Source of the DNA: Nitzschia sp. DOCU1
Lineage: Eukaryota > Bacillariophyta > Bacillariophyceae > Bacillariales > Bacillariaceae
Assembly (NCBI GenBank): GCA_951394045.1
Contig: OX595986.1
Coordinates: 4,865,534 to 4,929,533, forward strand
Reading direction: 5' to 3'
Length of the DNA: 64,000 bases
Part shown: positions 1-9,737 of the stretch, piece by piece
Layout: each line of letters opens with the position of its first letter
Numbering within the stretch: the first letter of the stretch is position 1
Notes under the pieces: generated by a model
What the model was told of the DNA's origin: nothing
The model's input: the letters and a program-made list of their open reading frames with translations, nothing else
Database searches by the model: none
Position numbers and translations under genes: made by a program

Positions 1-154
1 ACTAGTAGTCGCTACACAAAGCCACCAACACCCCCAGATGGTACGATAAGTAAAGTGGGAGTGATAACACAAGGATACGCCACGACGGTTCGTAGAAGCT
101 GCAGTCAGGTCTGTAGTTATGTTACAGCATCAGCCAGCTCAGCTCCTTGTTGCA

Positions 155-1840
155 TTAGTTACTAATGCTGTAATCATCAATCCGGAACCACTTTAAAATT
201 TCTTCCCTTGCAATTGTTTGATTGGCACGTTTCAGCTCATAGATCCTTGCTGCTGGTAGCATGGTCCCTGGATCCATAAAGAAAACATGCGGATCATCAT
301 CTACCAAGGCTCGATCTCGTGTGAGGCCTTTATTCATTCCAGACGCCGAGATATTGCCTATTGGTTGATAGCCCTTGCCAAAGGTTGCAAGGACGGGAAA
401 GATGGAAAAGGTGGAATCCGGAGCCGCAAAGGCATGTTGCGCCATGATAAATCGAGCGTACGCCAAAGCCACCGATTCGTCTTTTCCATTCCGTATGGAA
501 ATACGCGCGGTAGGGAATCGCTTTTGTAGATATTGTTGAAAGGCGTAAGTGACCTCGATACACATCTCGGAAGCAAAGTTGTTCCTGACGTCTCTCCACC
601 GTGTTTGAGAGTTGTTGAGGTTGGGAAATGGCTGTGTGACAATACCAATGGATCGGGTCGTTTCCACGGGTATCAAGTCGACAATAGGCCGAAACTTGAT
701 AAAGTGAAAAAATCGAGTTGACGATGCCATGATATCTCCACAACGAAAGTGAATTGCCACATCGTCAAGTTCGACATTGGTCAGGAGGGGAAGCTGCTGC
801 TGCTGCTGAAATAATAATGCTAATGCTGATGATGGTGGTTGCATGGTTTGCAAAAAGGCATGGGCAGGATGATTTGGATTGTCGGGTGGAGGACCCACAA
901 GTTGCACCGCTAAACGCCGTAGATCTTGTCGTATCAAAGGAAGCATATAGAGAATGGGAGCATTTGTCCATTGACCAAAGGAGCTGGTACATTGAGTGGG
1001 TACTACTTCTACTAGCGTCATGTTGTTGACTCTAGCAACAGCGCTAGTCGTGCTGTTCTTCCAATAGTTTTGAAGGTCGTTTAGATCTTCGAGACCCGAA
1101 AAAGTGCCCGTCAACCAAGGCAATACCCAAGTCTTGTGTAGCTGGTCATGATTCGTGACGTTAATATCTTCACAAATCATTTGTACCTTTGAAAATCGCG
1201 TCGCAGATGGATCTCGCTGGTACTGGCGGTGCGAATACATGGCAGCCATTCTCATCAAATACGTGTGAAGTACCCAGTTTCCTACTCCACATTCATGTTT
1301 CAGTAAATTGTCGCAGGGAAGATTCAATACAAGGCGAATCTTTCCACTGGGAGGAAGAGCGACGTGTTTTGGAATTCCTTGTTGTCCTTGCGTGGCAATG
1401 GTTTTGTTGTTGCCCATGTTGTGAAATGGATGATGGTTGGCAGCACCACGTCTGTGATGACCAGCTCCATACCACGCACACGCAGCAAAGACGGGCAGCG
1501 CCTTGAAAGAGCCGGTAGCGTTCACCGTAATGTTCCAAGTCAACGCATCGTCCTCGTCGTTGCTGCTAGTGGGCACAATCGTCTTTGGTGCCACAAATGG
1601 AGACATTGTTTTGTTGACGGGATCGTGGTGGTCAATGCGACTGATGCTGACAGTTGCAGATTTATTGCTGGAAGTAGTCATTGTTGTTGTATTGTCAATG
1701 CTAGTCACATTGTAGTACGCGGCAACATTGCTGACCGACACGATAGGAGGAAGTGATCTGAAATTTGCCGCCACCAAAAGAACAAGGACAATCCAAGAAA
1801 GCCAAAGACCGACGGGACGACGGCAAGGATACTTGCTCAT
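155..1840 (-). CDS. Type II membrane protein with fucosyltransferase-like HxRxGD motif
   Basis: A 561-residue protein with a short basic N-terminus and one hydrophobic segment at about residues 11-27. This is the layout of a Golgi type II glycosyltransferase, followed by a Ser/Thr/Asn-rich stem with many N-glycosylation sequons. The motif IHFRCGD at about residues 363-369 resembles the HxRxGD-type nucleotide-sugar motif of alpha-1,6- and O-fucosyltransferases. A conserved-looking C-terminal block contains YARFIMAQ and STFSIFPVLATFGKGY. The ATG at 1840 is the first in frame and sits directly before the membrane anchor. It is divergent from a GT10 fucosyltransferase, which supports a role in glycan synthesis. 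The family is inferred from motif and topology; the donor and acceptor are unknown. Confidence 0.75.
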   Translation of the reverse strand: MSKYPCRRPVGLWLSWIVLVLLVAANFRSLPPIVSVSNVAAYYNVTSIDNTTTMTTSSNKSATVSISRIDHHDPVNKTMSPFVAPKTIVPTSSNDEDDALTWNITVNATGSFKALPVFAACAWYGAGHHRRGAANHHPFHNMGNNKTIATQGQQGIPKHVALPPSGKIRLVLNLPCDNLLKHECGVGNWVLHTYLMRMAAMYSHRQYQRDPSATRFSKVQMICEDINVTNHDQLHKTWVLPWLTGTFSGLEDLNDLQNYWKNSTTSAVARVNNMTLVEVVPTQCTSSFGQWTNAPILYMLPLIRQDLRRLAVQLVGPPPDNPNHPAHAFLQTMQPPSSALALLFQQQQQLPLLTNVELDDVAIHFRCGDIMASSTRFFHFIKFRPIVDLIPVETTRSIGIVTQPFPNLNNSQTRWRDVRNNFASEMCIEVTYAFQQYLQKRFPTARISIRNGKDESVALAYARFIMAQHAFAAPDSTFSIFPVLATFGKGYQPIGNISASGMNKGLTRDRALVDDDPHVFFMDPGTMLPAARIYELKRANQTIAREEILKWFRIDDYSISN

Positions 1841-2317
1841 TGTCGTCTTTGTCGTCCTGCCGTTTGCATCGTCGTCGTGGCGATGATTCGTAAGAATCTT
1901 TCGATTTATGATAACTTCGGGGTAGTAGTAGTGGGCTGGTTTGGATGAGGAGGGGGGTCATTGTGAGAGAGCATGCATGTGAGTTGGCAGAAGATGTAGT
2001 CGAATCAATCATTTTCCGTCTTGCTTTCCTCGTATTATGCATGCTTTTGAGGGGCTCGTGATGCTCGAGCGTGACCAGGTTGGGGGGCTCGTATCACGTA
2101 GTGCCATTCTCGTCGTATGCCGACGGAAAACATATTTAGCAGTCGGGTGGGTCGAATAAAACACGCTCGTTTCCTTCATCGATTGTCGCGACAATGGGCA
2201 AGCCCGCGATATCTCTCTATTCGTCATCGACGGACGGCGGTCACAAAATCTCCCTCTCGCTACGTACTGTATTCTCCGATAGAATCATACAGTTGCAACC
2301 ATGTCCACAGCAACACA
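1841..2317. promoter_or_regulatory. Divergent intergenic region between two fucosyltransferase-like genes
   Basis: These 477 bp separate the ATGs of two divergent Golgi-type genes and must hold both promoters. A reading frame on the plus strand is open from about 2117, but its first 67 codons look like untranslated leader because the membrane anchor begins only after the ATG at 2318. No recognised binding site is visible. Confidence 0.45.
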
Positions 2318-3514
2318 ATGAAAAGGCCACCCTCATTGGTGCGTCGACTCCTGGCACTCTGCGCTTTTCTTTTGCTCTTGTCATTGTTCCAAAGACCAGT
2401 CATTCATAATGATTCTTTCACAAAAGTCACTTGGACGAATCATTCCGTCAATAATGGCACTGTCGACTCTATCGTGATTCACGACGATGAGACTAGTATC
2501 CGTGATCAAGTGACTACTTCTACTACTCATGCGCCGTATCCTAACCGCACGTTGTATACGTGCGGATTTGATTTGTGGAACTTTTACCAGGGCATCTTTA
2601 ACGATTTTCACTTTGGTGGCAGACTCGAGACGCTGGATTCGTTAAAGACGACAAGTCACAAGGATGACGTCTTGCTATATGGGGGCTTGGATGGGCCGTG
2701 TCATGTCCAGCAAGATGATATTCGAGACTATTTTAAAGGCAAAGTGTTGTTTGTCAATTCAGAACCTCGTATAGGGGACGCCGCCGAAAAGCAACGCCTC
2801 TCGGACCGTTGGTTCAAGATTGGACCCACCGAACATTCTGGGGTAGAACCTCGAACGCTCCCGGTTTACTTTGGAGCCATTTTCTGGTATGCCACAACGA
2901 CAGTGGAACAGCGAGCCATTTTTTGGCAAACTGCTCGACAAGAGCGAATGCAGCACTACGACGCCCAAAGACACAATGCCGTGGTCTTTTTGGTGTCCAA
3001 TTGTGTTTCCTTTCGTCGCGAGGTAGCCGCTCGTATCGCCGAGATTATAGAGGTGCATCATGGTCCCAAGTGTGGGCCACCATCGGATAATGCAAAGCGA
3101 ATTCCACACACCATTACAGGAAGAGGTTCCTACATGGACAATTACAAGCTGTATTCCAAATACAGATATTGTCTTGTCATGGAGAACCATGATACTCCTG
3201 GCTATATTACCGAAAAAATCATTTTGGCGTATCTGGGAGGATGCATTCCTATTTACTGGGGAACAGCGCAAGTCTTGGATGTGTTTCATCCGCAATCGTT
3301 TATATATTACAATGCCACGGATCCGGACGCTGCTCTGTTTGAGCTACGCAAACTACAATCCAATCTTTCGGCATTGGAAGCAAAGCGTAGTGCCCCAATC
3401 TTGGCGCGGGGTGATGAAACGATTCAAAAGTACTTTTCATTGGATGATAGCATCGGCGACGGAATATTGAAACGACAAATTCGTCAAATGATGGGTATCA
3501 TGGATGAGGATTGA
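2318..3514 (+). CDS. GT10 alpha-1,3/1,4-fucosyltransferase
   Basis: A 398-residue type II membrane protein predicted to transfer fucose from GDP-fucose to glycans in the Golgi. A basic N-terminus precedes a Leu-rich anchor at about residues 9-24. The GT10 signature lies at about residues 275-315: YKLYSKYRYCLVMEN, then DTPGYITEKI and GGCIPIYWG, the donor-binding region of this family. The frame is open upstream to 2117, but ATG 2318 is preferred because it gives the normal short cytosolic tail and full anchor. The length is normal for algal GT10 enzymes. The gene is divergent from the HxRxGD protein. Acceptor and linkage cannot be read from sequence. Confidence 0.9.
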   Translation: MKRPPSLVRRLLALCAFLLLLSLFQRPVIHNDSFTKVTWTNHSVNNGTVDSIVIHDDETSIRDQVTTSTTHAPYPNRTLYTCGFDLWNFYQGIFNDFHFGGRLETLDSLKTTSHKDDVLLYGGLDGPCHVQQDDIRDYFKGKVLFVNSEPRIGDAAEKQRLSDRWFKIGPTEHSGVEPRTLPVYFGAIFWYATTTVEQRAIFWQTARQERMQHYDAQRHNAVVFLVSNCVSFRREVAARIAEIIEVHHGPKCGPPSDNAKRIPHTITGRGSYMDNYKLYSKYRYCLVMENHDTPGYITEKIILAYLGGCIPIYWGTAQVLDVFHPQSFIYYNATDPDAALFELRKLQSNLSALEAKRSAPILARGDETIQKYFSLDDSIGDGILKRQIRQMMGIMDED

Positions 3515-3679
3515 CAACTTGTATGACAGAAGCGACGGTACTTTGTGTGATATCGGGGTGTGATTGAACACATGGATCAATGCAGCACGAAGCTCTGAGG
3601 TCACTGCGGTAATAGTCCGACACCCACCCTGCTACGAGCTACTCTTCGAAATAGAGTAGGCAACTGTTGGACTACGTCA

Positions 3680-4235
3680 AGAGGAGAAAGGCTGGGTTTG
3701 AATGTATGAAATGGAGCATACGGCGGGTGGTCTTTACATTTTATCCCGGGATAGGGGTTCTACGCAGCGTGCGGGGTAATGCTGTTGTGGATTCGCGTGC
3801 CCGCATTCGTGAAAGTGGAGTTATACGTTTTCTCGAGCATACCCCGTGGGTTCCAAGATCCGTCATCCAAGGCAACAGTCAAACTACGGGCGAGAGGCAA
3901 TTTTGAATTTATGAAATGGAGCGTCCTGCGGGTGTTATACATCCTATACCGGGATAGGGGTTCTACGCAGCGTGCGGGGTAATGCTGTTGTGGATTCGCG
4001 TGCCCGCAATCGTCAAAGTGGAGTTATACGTTTTCTCGAGCGTACGCCGGGGGTTCCAAGATCCGTCATCCAAGGCAACAGTCAAGCTACGGGCGAGAGG
4101 CAATTTTGAATTTATGACAGGGAAGCTACGCAGGGCGTTCTATACCTTATCCCGGGATACGGAGTCTACGCAGCGTGCGGGGCAATGCTGTTGAGGGTTC
4201 GCGTGCCCGCAGTCGAAGTGGGGCGATACGTTTTT
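3680..4235. repeat. Tandem repeat, 203-bp period, about 2.7 copies
   Basis: Corresponding points recur at 3781, 3984 and 4187, a period of exactly 203 bp. Each unit contains a GGGATA(G/C)GG(G/A)(G/T)TCTACGC block followed by CAGCGTGCGGGG. The third copy is the most divergent and runs into the 3' end of the minus-strand gene that stops at 4166, whose last residues are encoded in repeat sequence. The unit probably arose by repeated copying of that gene's 3' end. Confidence 0.8.
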
Positions 4236-4693
4236 TCACTTCTTAGCTCTTCTAGAATTTTGGCCATGTCGGCTTCAAATCCGCCGTCGGCATACTTCCA
4301 CAGACTGGGACAAGACGACCACATGACTTCTGTTGTGCTGCTTTCCGATGGTGGAATCTCCCGTATTGCTTGATCCCGGCGTAGTTGATTCAGAAGTTTG
4401 GCCATCTCAGCTTCAAAGCCGCCTTGTGCGACCTGCCCAACGCTGGGACATGACGACCGTGACGCTTCGGGGCAGTCAAAAGTTTCACACTGATTGTCAT
4501 CATGATCCTTGTCGGAGAAGCCGAATCGTTTCGTGCTGCCACTTTTGGTATTGTTCGAGTCCTTTCGACTTGTAGCAATGTCCTCTGGGAACGAAATTGC
4601 CTTCCACCGACGACGACGAGGCCAAAGCTTGCCCCACATGCCCCGATGCTTGGCGACATTAAAGTCAAACATTGTATTAGAGGATTCACCCAT
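4166..4693 (-). CDS. Small protein with two FEAxMAKxL repeats, unknown function
   Basis: A 175-residue soluble protein from the ATG at 4693 with no recognised domain. Two similar segments are visible: SCPS..QVAQGGFEAEMAKLLNQLRR and SCPS..KYADGGFEADMAKILEELRS, each predicted as a short amphipathic helix after a Cys-Pro-Ser turn. A patch KAISFPEDIATSRK near the N-terminus resembles IIFPEDSARR in the gene at 5310-5753, so the two look like diverged paralogues. The C-terminal ~15 residues fall in the 203-bp repeat and may be recent. It could be one exon of a longer gene; no splice sites were resolved. Confidence 0.5.
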   Translation of the reverse strand: MGESSNTMFDFNVAKHRGMWGKLWPRRRRWKAISFPEDIATSRKDSNNTKSGSTKRFGFSDKDHDDNQCETFDCPEASRSSCPSVGQVAQGGFEAEMAKLLNQLRRDQAIREIPPSESSTTEVMWSSCPSLWKYADGGFEADMAKILEELRSEKTYRPTSTAGTRTLNSIAPHAA

Positions 4694-5309
4694 GGCGCAA
4701 TAAGAATTATTTGCTGTTGTACCTTGGCTGAGTGTTTCCAGTTTGTGAGAAAGAAAGTTGTGCTAGAGTATGCATAGTTCGGAGGTTCTCGCTTTGCCCT
4801 TCGCAAAAGAAGGTCCGAGATCTTGTGGGGATGAAGGCGAACCGGTGACGCGACAACCCCAATAAATCTCTCGAAATGAGGTTGTTTTCGGAGGATCCTT
4901 TCGCGCTGCTATCTCTAAAATCGCTTTTGGAAATAGCAGCTCAGAGGTTCGGCATGCCGGGGTGCCATCACTCGGCCCCACCAGGTACGTAGGTTAACTA
5001 CCTGTTATCACCATGCTACAGTATGCTCAGCAATAATATTTGGTAGATAATGTCCTTGAATCGCTGCTCGAGCAGCTGCTAGTATCTAGGAGCCGGGTCG
5101 CCCAAAGCTGGACGTGGTGCGGCTTGGTTCATCATTTATTGTTGCTGGAATTCGTTGTAGCTGAAGTTGTCATTTAAACGTATTCTATGGCACATAGCCA
5201 ATCCTCGTTCATCTAGAATCTCGGCGTGCAGTTATTCAGACGCATCCTTCTAACATCGTTGTTAGCTAGTGCTACCGCCCCCTGCGGTGAGGAGGTTCAT
5301 GCCGTACTA
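4694..5309. other. Intergenic, no gene recognised
   Basis: About 616 bp between two small related minus-strand genes. Only short unsupported reading frames are present. It should contain the promoter of the gene starting at 4693 and the 3' end of its paralogue. Confidence 0.4.
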
Positions 5310-5753
5310 CTATGCCGCACCCGCCGAGGCCATTCGCCGGTGCGTTGGGGCCGAGGTGATAGAAAGTACCTCTGCGGCTATTGATCGAGTAGCATTCGCT
5401 TCCATCATGATCTTGACCAAATCGGCTTCAAACGCGTCGGAAATCGGAGGCGTCGTTTCTTGGCAGCAGCAGCAAGTGCAAGCGGCCTCCGATGGTTGTC
5501 GTTTCTTCCTAAACAAGCCACGGCCACTTCTAGCACAGGAACATGGGCAATTGTCATCATGGTTTGATTGGATGTTCGTCGATGCAGCCATTTTGAAAGC
5601 CCATCGGCGAGCGCTGTCTTCCGGAAAGATGATCCCACCCATGCGATGATGGGAAAGGTTATGGTGTTGACTTGTTCGGGGGGAGGATGCTTTCATAGTA
5701 TTCAAGGATTCAGAGTTGGAAACAGATACAGTCGGGGGAATGCTAATAGCCAT
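5310..5753 (-). CDS. Small FEADL-motif protein, probable paralogue of the 4166-4693 product
   Basis: A 147-residue frame from an ATG at 5753. It shares FPED and a DAFEADLVKIM segment with the neighbouring 175-residue protein, in the same order and orientation. A run of cysteines (CTCCCCQ) and a CPCSCARS patch sit in the middle. No known domain, signal peptide or membrane segment is visible. The shared motifs are the only argument that it is coding, since overlapping frames of similar length exist. Function unknown. Confidence 0.4.
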   Translation of the reverse strand: MAISIPPTVSVSNSESLNTMKASSPRTSQHHNLSHHRMGGIIFPEDSARRWAFKMAASTNIQSNHDDNCPCSCARSGRGLFRKKRQPSEAACTCCCCQETTPPISDAFEADLVKIMMEANATRSIAAEVLSITSAPTHRRMASAGAA

Positions 5754-6128
5754 TGCAACACTTTAGAAGCGAAAGTTGTCGGATGAGCAGGTGCCTTTTT
5801 GAGTTTTGTGAGAGGGAGAATTGATGGAGAAGAGAAAAGGTGATGGCTCTTCGGCCATATTCCACAGTCGGAGAGGGAACAATCCCGACATGAAAATGGC
5901 AAGAAGAAGAGAAGAAGCACATCTGCCGGAACAAATGGGCTTATTTTGGGGCATATTCCAGACAGGGTGCATCGAATATTGTGACACGAGGAATCGCCGA
6001 AAACCCTGCCTTCTCGGTGGCAGATTCTGCGTTGGCTGCATTTTCTGATTCCTAGCTCGTAGTAGTCGAAGCCTGTGGTACGTGCGTCGCTCCGCGCGCA
6101 GACGGTTTATGATAGAAGAGACGGCGAT

Positions 6129-6440
6129 TGTTGAAATCTACGATGACCGGTACTGGCTAATCGTAAAAAGAGCTCAAATAACTTGTGGTTGTGTTGCAGT
6201 GTGTTGATTCTGAAACTTATGAGCACTAACAGTGCGTAAACTAAATGTATGCTGTCGAGATAGACAGCTGATGTACTCTGATTTGTATCGTACTTAGTGC
6301 CATCTCCATGCCTTCTCCTCGTTGGAGTCAGCACGTGGCTGTTCGGGAGTGAACGTTGCACTTCCCTATACGATTGCGTCATCACGCTGATGACGTCGTG
6401 AAGAGCGATCCTTGACCACCAGATTTACCGTATTTGAACA
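6129..6440 (-). repeat. 3' LTR of the Copia element
   Basis: 312 bp, TG...CA ends, matching 12100-12411. It contains the palindrome CGTCATCACGCTGATGACG at 6377-6395 and an overlapping TGACGTC at 6391-6397. Its inner edge abuts the polypurine tract. Confidence 0.95.
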
Positions 6441-6449
6441 CTCCCTCTC
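6441..6449 (-). other. Polypurine tract of the Copia element
   Basis: On the element strand the bases immediately before the 3' LTR read GAGAGGGAG. An all-purine tract at this position is the expected primer for plus-strand DNA synthesis. Confidence 0.8.
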
Positions 6450-6470
6450 AAGGATTGACTCGAGCGAGTG

Positions 6471-9400
6471 TTACCATCCCATGATGACCTGTCTGTGTTT
6501 GACGAAGAGATCCTCGCTTAATGCTTTGGTCAGGATATCGGCAGGTTGATCTTCGGATCGGATATGATGTATCTCGATGTCGCCTCTCTCCACATAGTCG
6601 TAGAAGTGAAATAGACGATTGTTGATATGCTTTGTTCTTGGTCTTGCTTTGGGAGTACGGGCGATCTCAATGGCGCCCATGTTGTCTTCGTAGACGTTGC
6701 AAGTGATGTGTGCCTTGTCGAAGTGCACATTGAATCCGAGTCCTTGCATCTCCCTCAGAAGCTCAATGATCGGTATAGCCTCTCGCAAAGCGTACGAGAG
6801 TCCTGTGATCTCCGATTCGCAGCTAGACAGAGCGATCTCTTGCTGTAGCTGTGATTTCCATGTGACTGGCACTCCTGCGTAGCAGATGATGTAGCCGTGT
6901 CTGGAGCGAGCAGTGTCCTTGTCGAATCCTGCCAGTTCCTTGTCCCAGTTCCCCGCGAAGTCGGCGTCGACGAATACCTCCAATCCCTTCGAAGGATCTG
7001 CCTTGAAGATTATTCCTTTGTCTCGTGTGCCGAGCAGGTAACGTGTGATCCAGCGTATTGCATCGCCGTGTTCTTTCTTTGGGTCGATGGAGAACCGTGC
7101 ACACTGGTGCACTGCGTATGCGATGTCTGGCCTTGATCCGCGCTCGACGTAGTTGAGCTTGCCGATGACACTCCTGTAGTGGAACGAGTCGTCGTGTGGT
7201 GTGGAGCTCAGGTGACGTGACAGTAGCCTGCTGGACGCCATGGGGATGTCCTTGGTTCGTACATTGTCATACTGCATGCGTAGGTCCGATATCACCTGTT
7301 CGATTAGCTTGGGTTGCGTCAGGTGTATCGTTCCGTCTTCTTTCCGATCGATGTTGACTCCGAGAAAGTCCGTGAGATCTCCCTCAATGGTAATGTTGAG
7401 GTTTGCGTCTCTCATTTCCTGTATCGTTCGCTCGATCTCTGCCTGGTCAGGACCGGCTAAGATTGAGTCGTCGGTGTAGAGGACGTAGATCATGTTGCCC
7501 TTGTAGAATACACACTCGTCGTGCTTGGACACCACGAAATGGCACTTGTCGATGAGCCGTTTCCTCAGATATTGATACCATATACGAGAGGCGCTTTTTC
7601 CCCCATAGAGGTTGCGGTTGACTCGTAGACAATACTTGCTTGGGTCGTCAACGCCGTCGAGGGTGAATCCCTTTGGTAGCTTCATGTAGAGGTCCCTGTC
7701 TGCTGGCGCGTGTGGGTACGCGAGCACGTAGTCGAGTTGGACCGTTCGCCAATTGAAGAGTAGAACCAGCGCCAGCAGTAGCCTTATCGAGGGCCATCCG
7801 GCAACCGGAGCATACGTCTGATCGTAGTGCTCGCCGTGTCGCATTCGAGAACCGTCGATATTGCATCGTGCCTTGTATTTCTTGATTGCGCCCGTCCTTA
7901 TGTCGCGCTTGCGGCGCAGTTGCCACACTGCAGGTAGCACGGTAGTCCCCGTTGGTATGTCGGTGAGTAACATGATGGTGTAGACTCCCATGTCGACCTG
8001 TTGCTTGATCTCCAGTTCCATTGCTTCGCCGAACTGTTCCCAGTCGCTCTCCCTCTGAGCCTCGTGAAGATACAGAGTGTCGGGGTCTGCATTGGCTTTG
8101 TAGGCATAGAGTGGGTTCAGGTCCTCGTTGATGGACCTGCCGTCGCTTGGGAACATCGCCTGGAAGGAGAACACTTCGCCAGGAACATCACTTTGCGTAG
8201 TGAGTTCCGCTGTCATTGCTTCTATCAGTCGTTGCGCAGGTTGCACGCGTCTCTGCGATCGCCTGGTGGCCGTACCAGATTCTGATTGCATTCGTGGAGA
8301 CTGGTGTTGTTGTGTAGATGGCTGTTGTTTGCCATTCCCGGGTGTGTTCCCTTCTGTAACGGTGGGAGAACCGCTGTCCCTGTCTGTCTTCGGGGACATG
8401 TCGACTGTGCGTGGTTCAGGTGGTGCCACGTAGGCTCCCTCTGGAACTTGGGTGCCCTCTCTTGTCTGAGAGTTTTGTGTAGTGACCTGTTTTCTTTTCG
8501 AAGCTGTGGTTGTCGCATTGCCCTGCTTGGGTGCTGTCACATTCGCTTGTGACTGCTGAACAAACCCCGCCTTGATTTGCCATAGCGATTGTTGTGTGCT
8601 AGCACTCTCCACCGACTGGTAGAGTTGTGCTATGGTGTCAAACATTGTGTCCATCTTGATGTGGAACTGTGGAGACACAAGTCCCGTCTTGATGTCCAGC
8701 ACCAGCGCAATAGAACGAGAGTGGTGTGGTGATCGTCCCAGGTACACCCCAACCCTCGCTCTACTGACCCACTTGTGGAGCGGTTTGTTCTGTTGCAAGT
8801 TCCTGTCCAACACGTACACTGGACAACCGAAGTGTTGCCAGCGCTTGGCGTTGGTGGAGACCTTCGTACTGTAGAAGAGCTCCGCTGGGGAGCGGTAGTC
8901 AGGTTTGTCGGCCAGATTGGGTGTCGCGTTGTTTGCATCGTTCGCAATTCGGAGGGCGTATGGCCAGAGGTTCGCCGAGATCTCCTGTGGCCATTGTCGT
9001 TTTGCGTAGGTCAGTTGTGTGCGCGTCAGCTCTTGTAGTCGTCTGATTCGAGCTTCCGCCTGTCCGTTCTGGTGATGCGCGTTGACTCCCGCGAATGAGA
9101 GACCTTGCTCGCATTTGTGGCAGTCAAGCACCCATTTGTTGGCCTTGAAAATTCCATTGTCGGCATGATAATGTTGGACTCTGAAACCGTTTTGCTGGCA
9201 CAGACGTTCGAATGCATGCTTGCCCTCGATCGTCTCGTCAGCACTAGCGGTCTTCTGCAGGTAGACGTAGCCGAACGATGAGTAGCTGTCCACGTAGACA
9301 GTTGCATACACGTATCGCTTCGTCGTCAAGATACCTGTCATCTGCGCGATGAACCCCGGTGTTGGGGACTTCATTTGGTCGACCGAGACCACTTCACCCG

Positions 9401-9737
9401 GTTTTGTTGGTAAGTAAGCTTCGTCCTTGTTGATTGGTGCCTTCTGCCTCCACTGACGCTTTGTTGCTTTACCGAACATGCAGGCTGCACATACGGGAAC
9501 GCGACATTTGGCCAGTCGCCTTGGGATGATGGAGTATCGCGCCATGATCTGTAGTTTCCGAAAGGATACATGGGCGAAGCGCAGATGGTAAGTCAGTAAT
9601 TCGGTCTCGAGCTTCCTTTCCTCTCTCTCAACCTCTGTTTCATCCACTATCCTCGCAGGATTGGCAGGTGGAGCAGGCGTTGGTCCGAGTAAGTTTTCTG
9701 TGTCGTCGCATGTTGTTGTTAACGTCGTCGCTAACAT
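6471..9737 (-). CDS. Copia Pol: integrase, reverse transcriptase, RNase H
   Basis: 1,088 codons from an ATG at 9737. A GAG-pre-integrase HHCC zinc finger uses H51, H56, C83 and C86. The integrase core has D120, D193 and E228, a DD35E spacing. The Copia-type reverse transcriptase follows, with the YTDD catalytic box near residue 755. RNase H starts near residue 920 with VDADFAG and ends with HINNRLFHFYDYV and an ADILTKAL motif. All catalytic residues checked are present. The frame overlaps the protease frame by 98 bp and lies +1 to it, so it is probably made by frameshifting rather than from its own ATG. Confidence 0.93.
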   Translation of the reverse strand: MLATTLTTTCDDTENLLGPTPAPPANPARIVDETEVEREERKLETELLTYHLRFAHVSFRKLQIMARYSIIPRRLAKCRVPVCAACMFGKATKRQWRQKAPINKDEAYLPTKPGEVVSVDQMKSPTPGFIAQMTGILTTKRYVYATVYVDSYSSFGYVYLQKTASADETIEGKHAFERLCQQNGFRVQHYHADNGIFKANKWVLDCHKCEQGLSFAGVNAHHQNGQAEARIRRLQELTRTQLTYAKRQWPQEISANLWPYALRIANDANNATPNLADKPDYRSPAELFYSTKVSTNAKRWQHFGCPVYVLDRNLQQNKPLHKWVSRARVGVYLGRSPHHSRSIALVLDIKTGLVSPQFHIKMDTMFDTIAQLYQSVESASTQQSLWQIKAGFVQQSQANVTAPKQGNATTTASKRKQVTTQNSQTREGTQVPEGAYVAPPEPRTVDMSPKTDRDSGSPTVTEGNTPGNGKQQPSTQQHQSPRMQSESGTATRRSQRRVQPAQRLIEAMTAELTTQSDVPGEVFSFQAMFPSDGRSINEDLNPLYAYKANADPDTLYLHEAQRESDWEQFGEAMELEIKQQVDMGVYTIMLLTDIPTGTTVLPAVWQLRRKRDIRTGAIKKYKARCNIDGSRMRHGEHYDQTYAPVAGWPSIRLLLALVLLFNWRTVQLDYVLAYPHAPADRDLYMKLPKGFTLDGVDDPSKYCLRVNRNLYGGKSASRIWYQYLRKRLIDKCHFVVSKHDECVFYKGNMIYVLYTDDSILAGPDQAEIERTIQEMRDANLNITIEGDLTDFLGVNIDRKEDGTIHLTQPKLIEQVISDLRMQYDNVRTKDIPMASSRLLSRHLSSTPHDDSFHYRSVIGKLNYVERGSRPDIAYAVHQCARFSIDPKKEHGDAIRWITRYLLGTRDKGIIFKADPSKGLEVFVDADFAGNWDKELAGFDKDTARSRHGYIICYAGVPVTWKSQLQQEIALSSCESEITGLSYALREAIPIIELLREMQGLGFNVHFDKAHITCNVYEDNMGAIEIARTPKARPRTKHINNRLFHFYDYVERGDIEIHHIRSEDQPADILTKALSEDLFVKHRQVIMGW

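Noticed and set aside
2117..2317. Longer GT10 protein starting at 2117
   Set aside because: It would put 67 extra residues before the membrane anchor; the ATG at 2318 gives a standard type II topology.
8001..8552. Plus-strand frames across the Copia Pol region
   Set aside because: They are antisense to intact integrase/RT sequence with all catalytic motifs.
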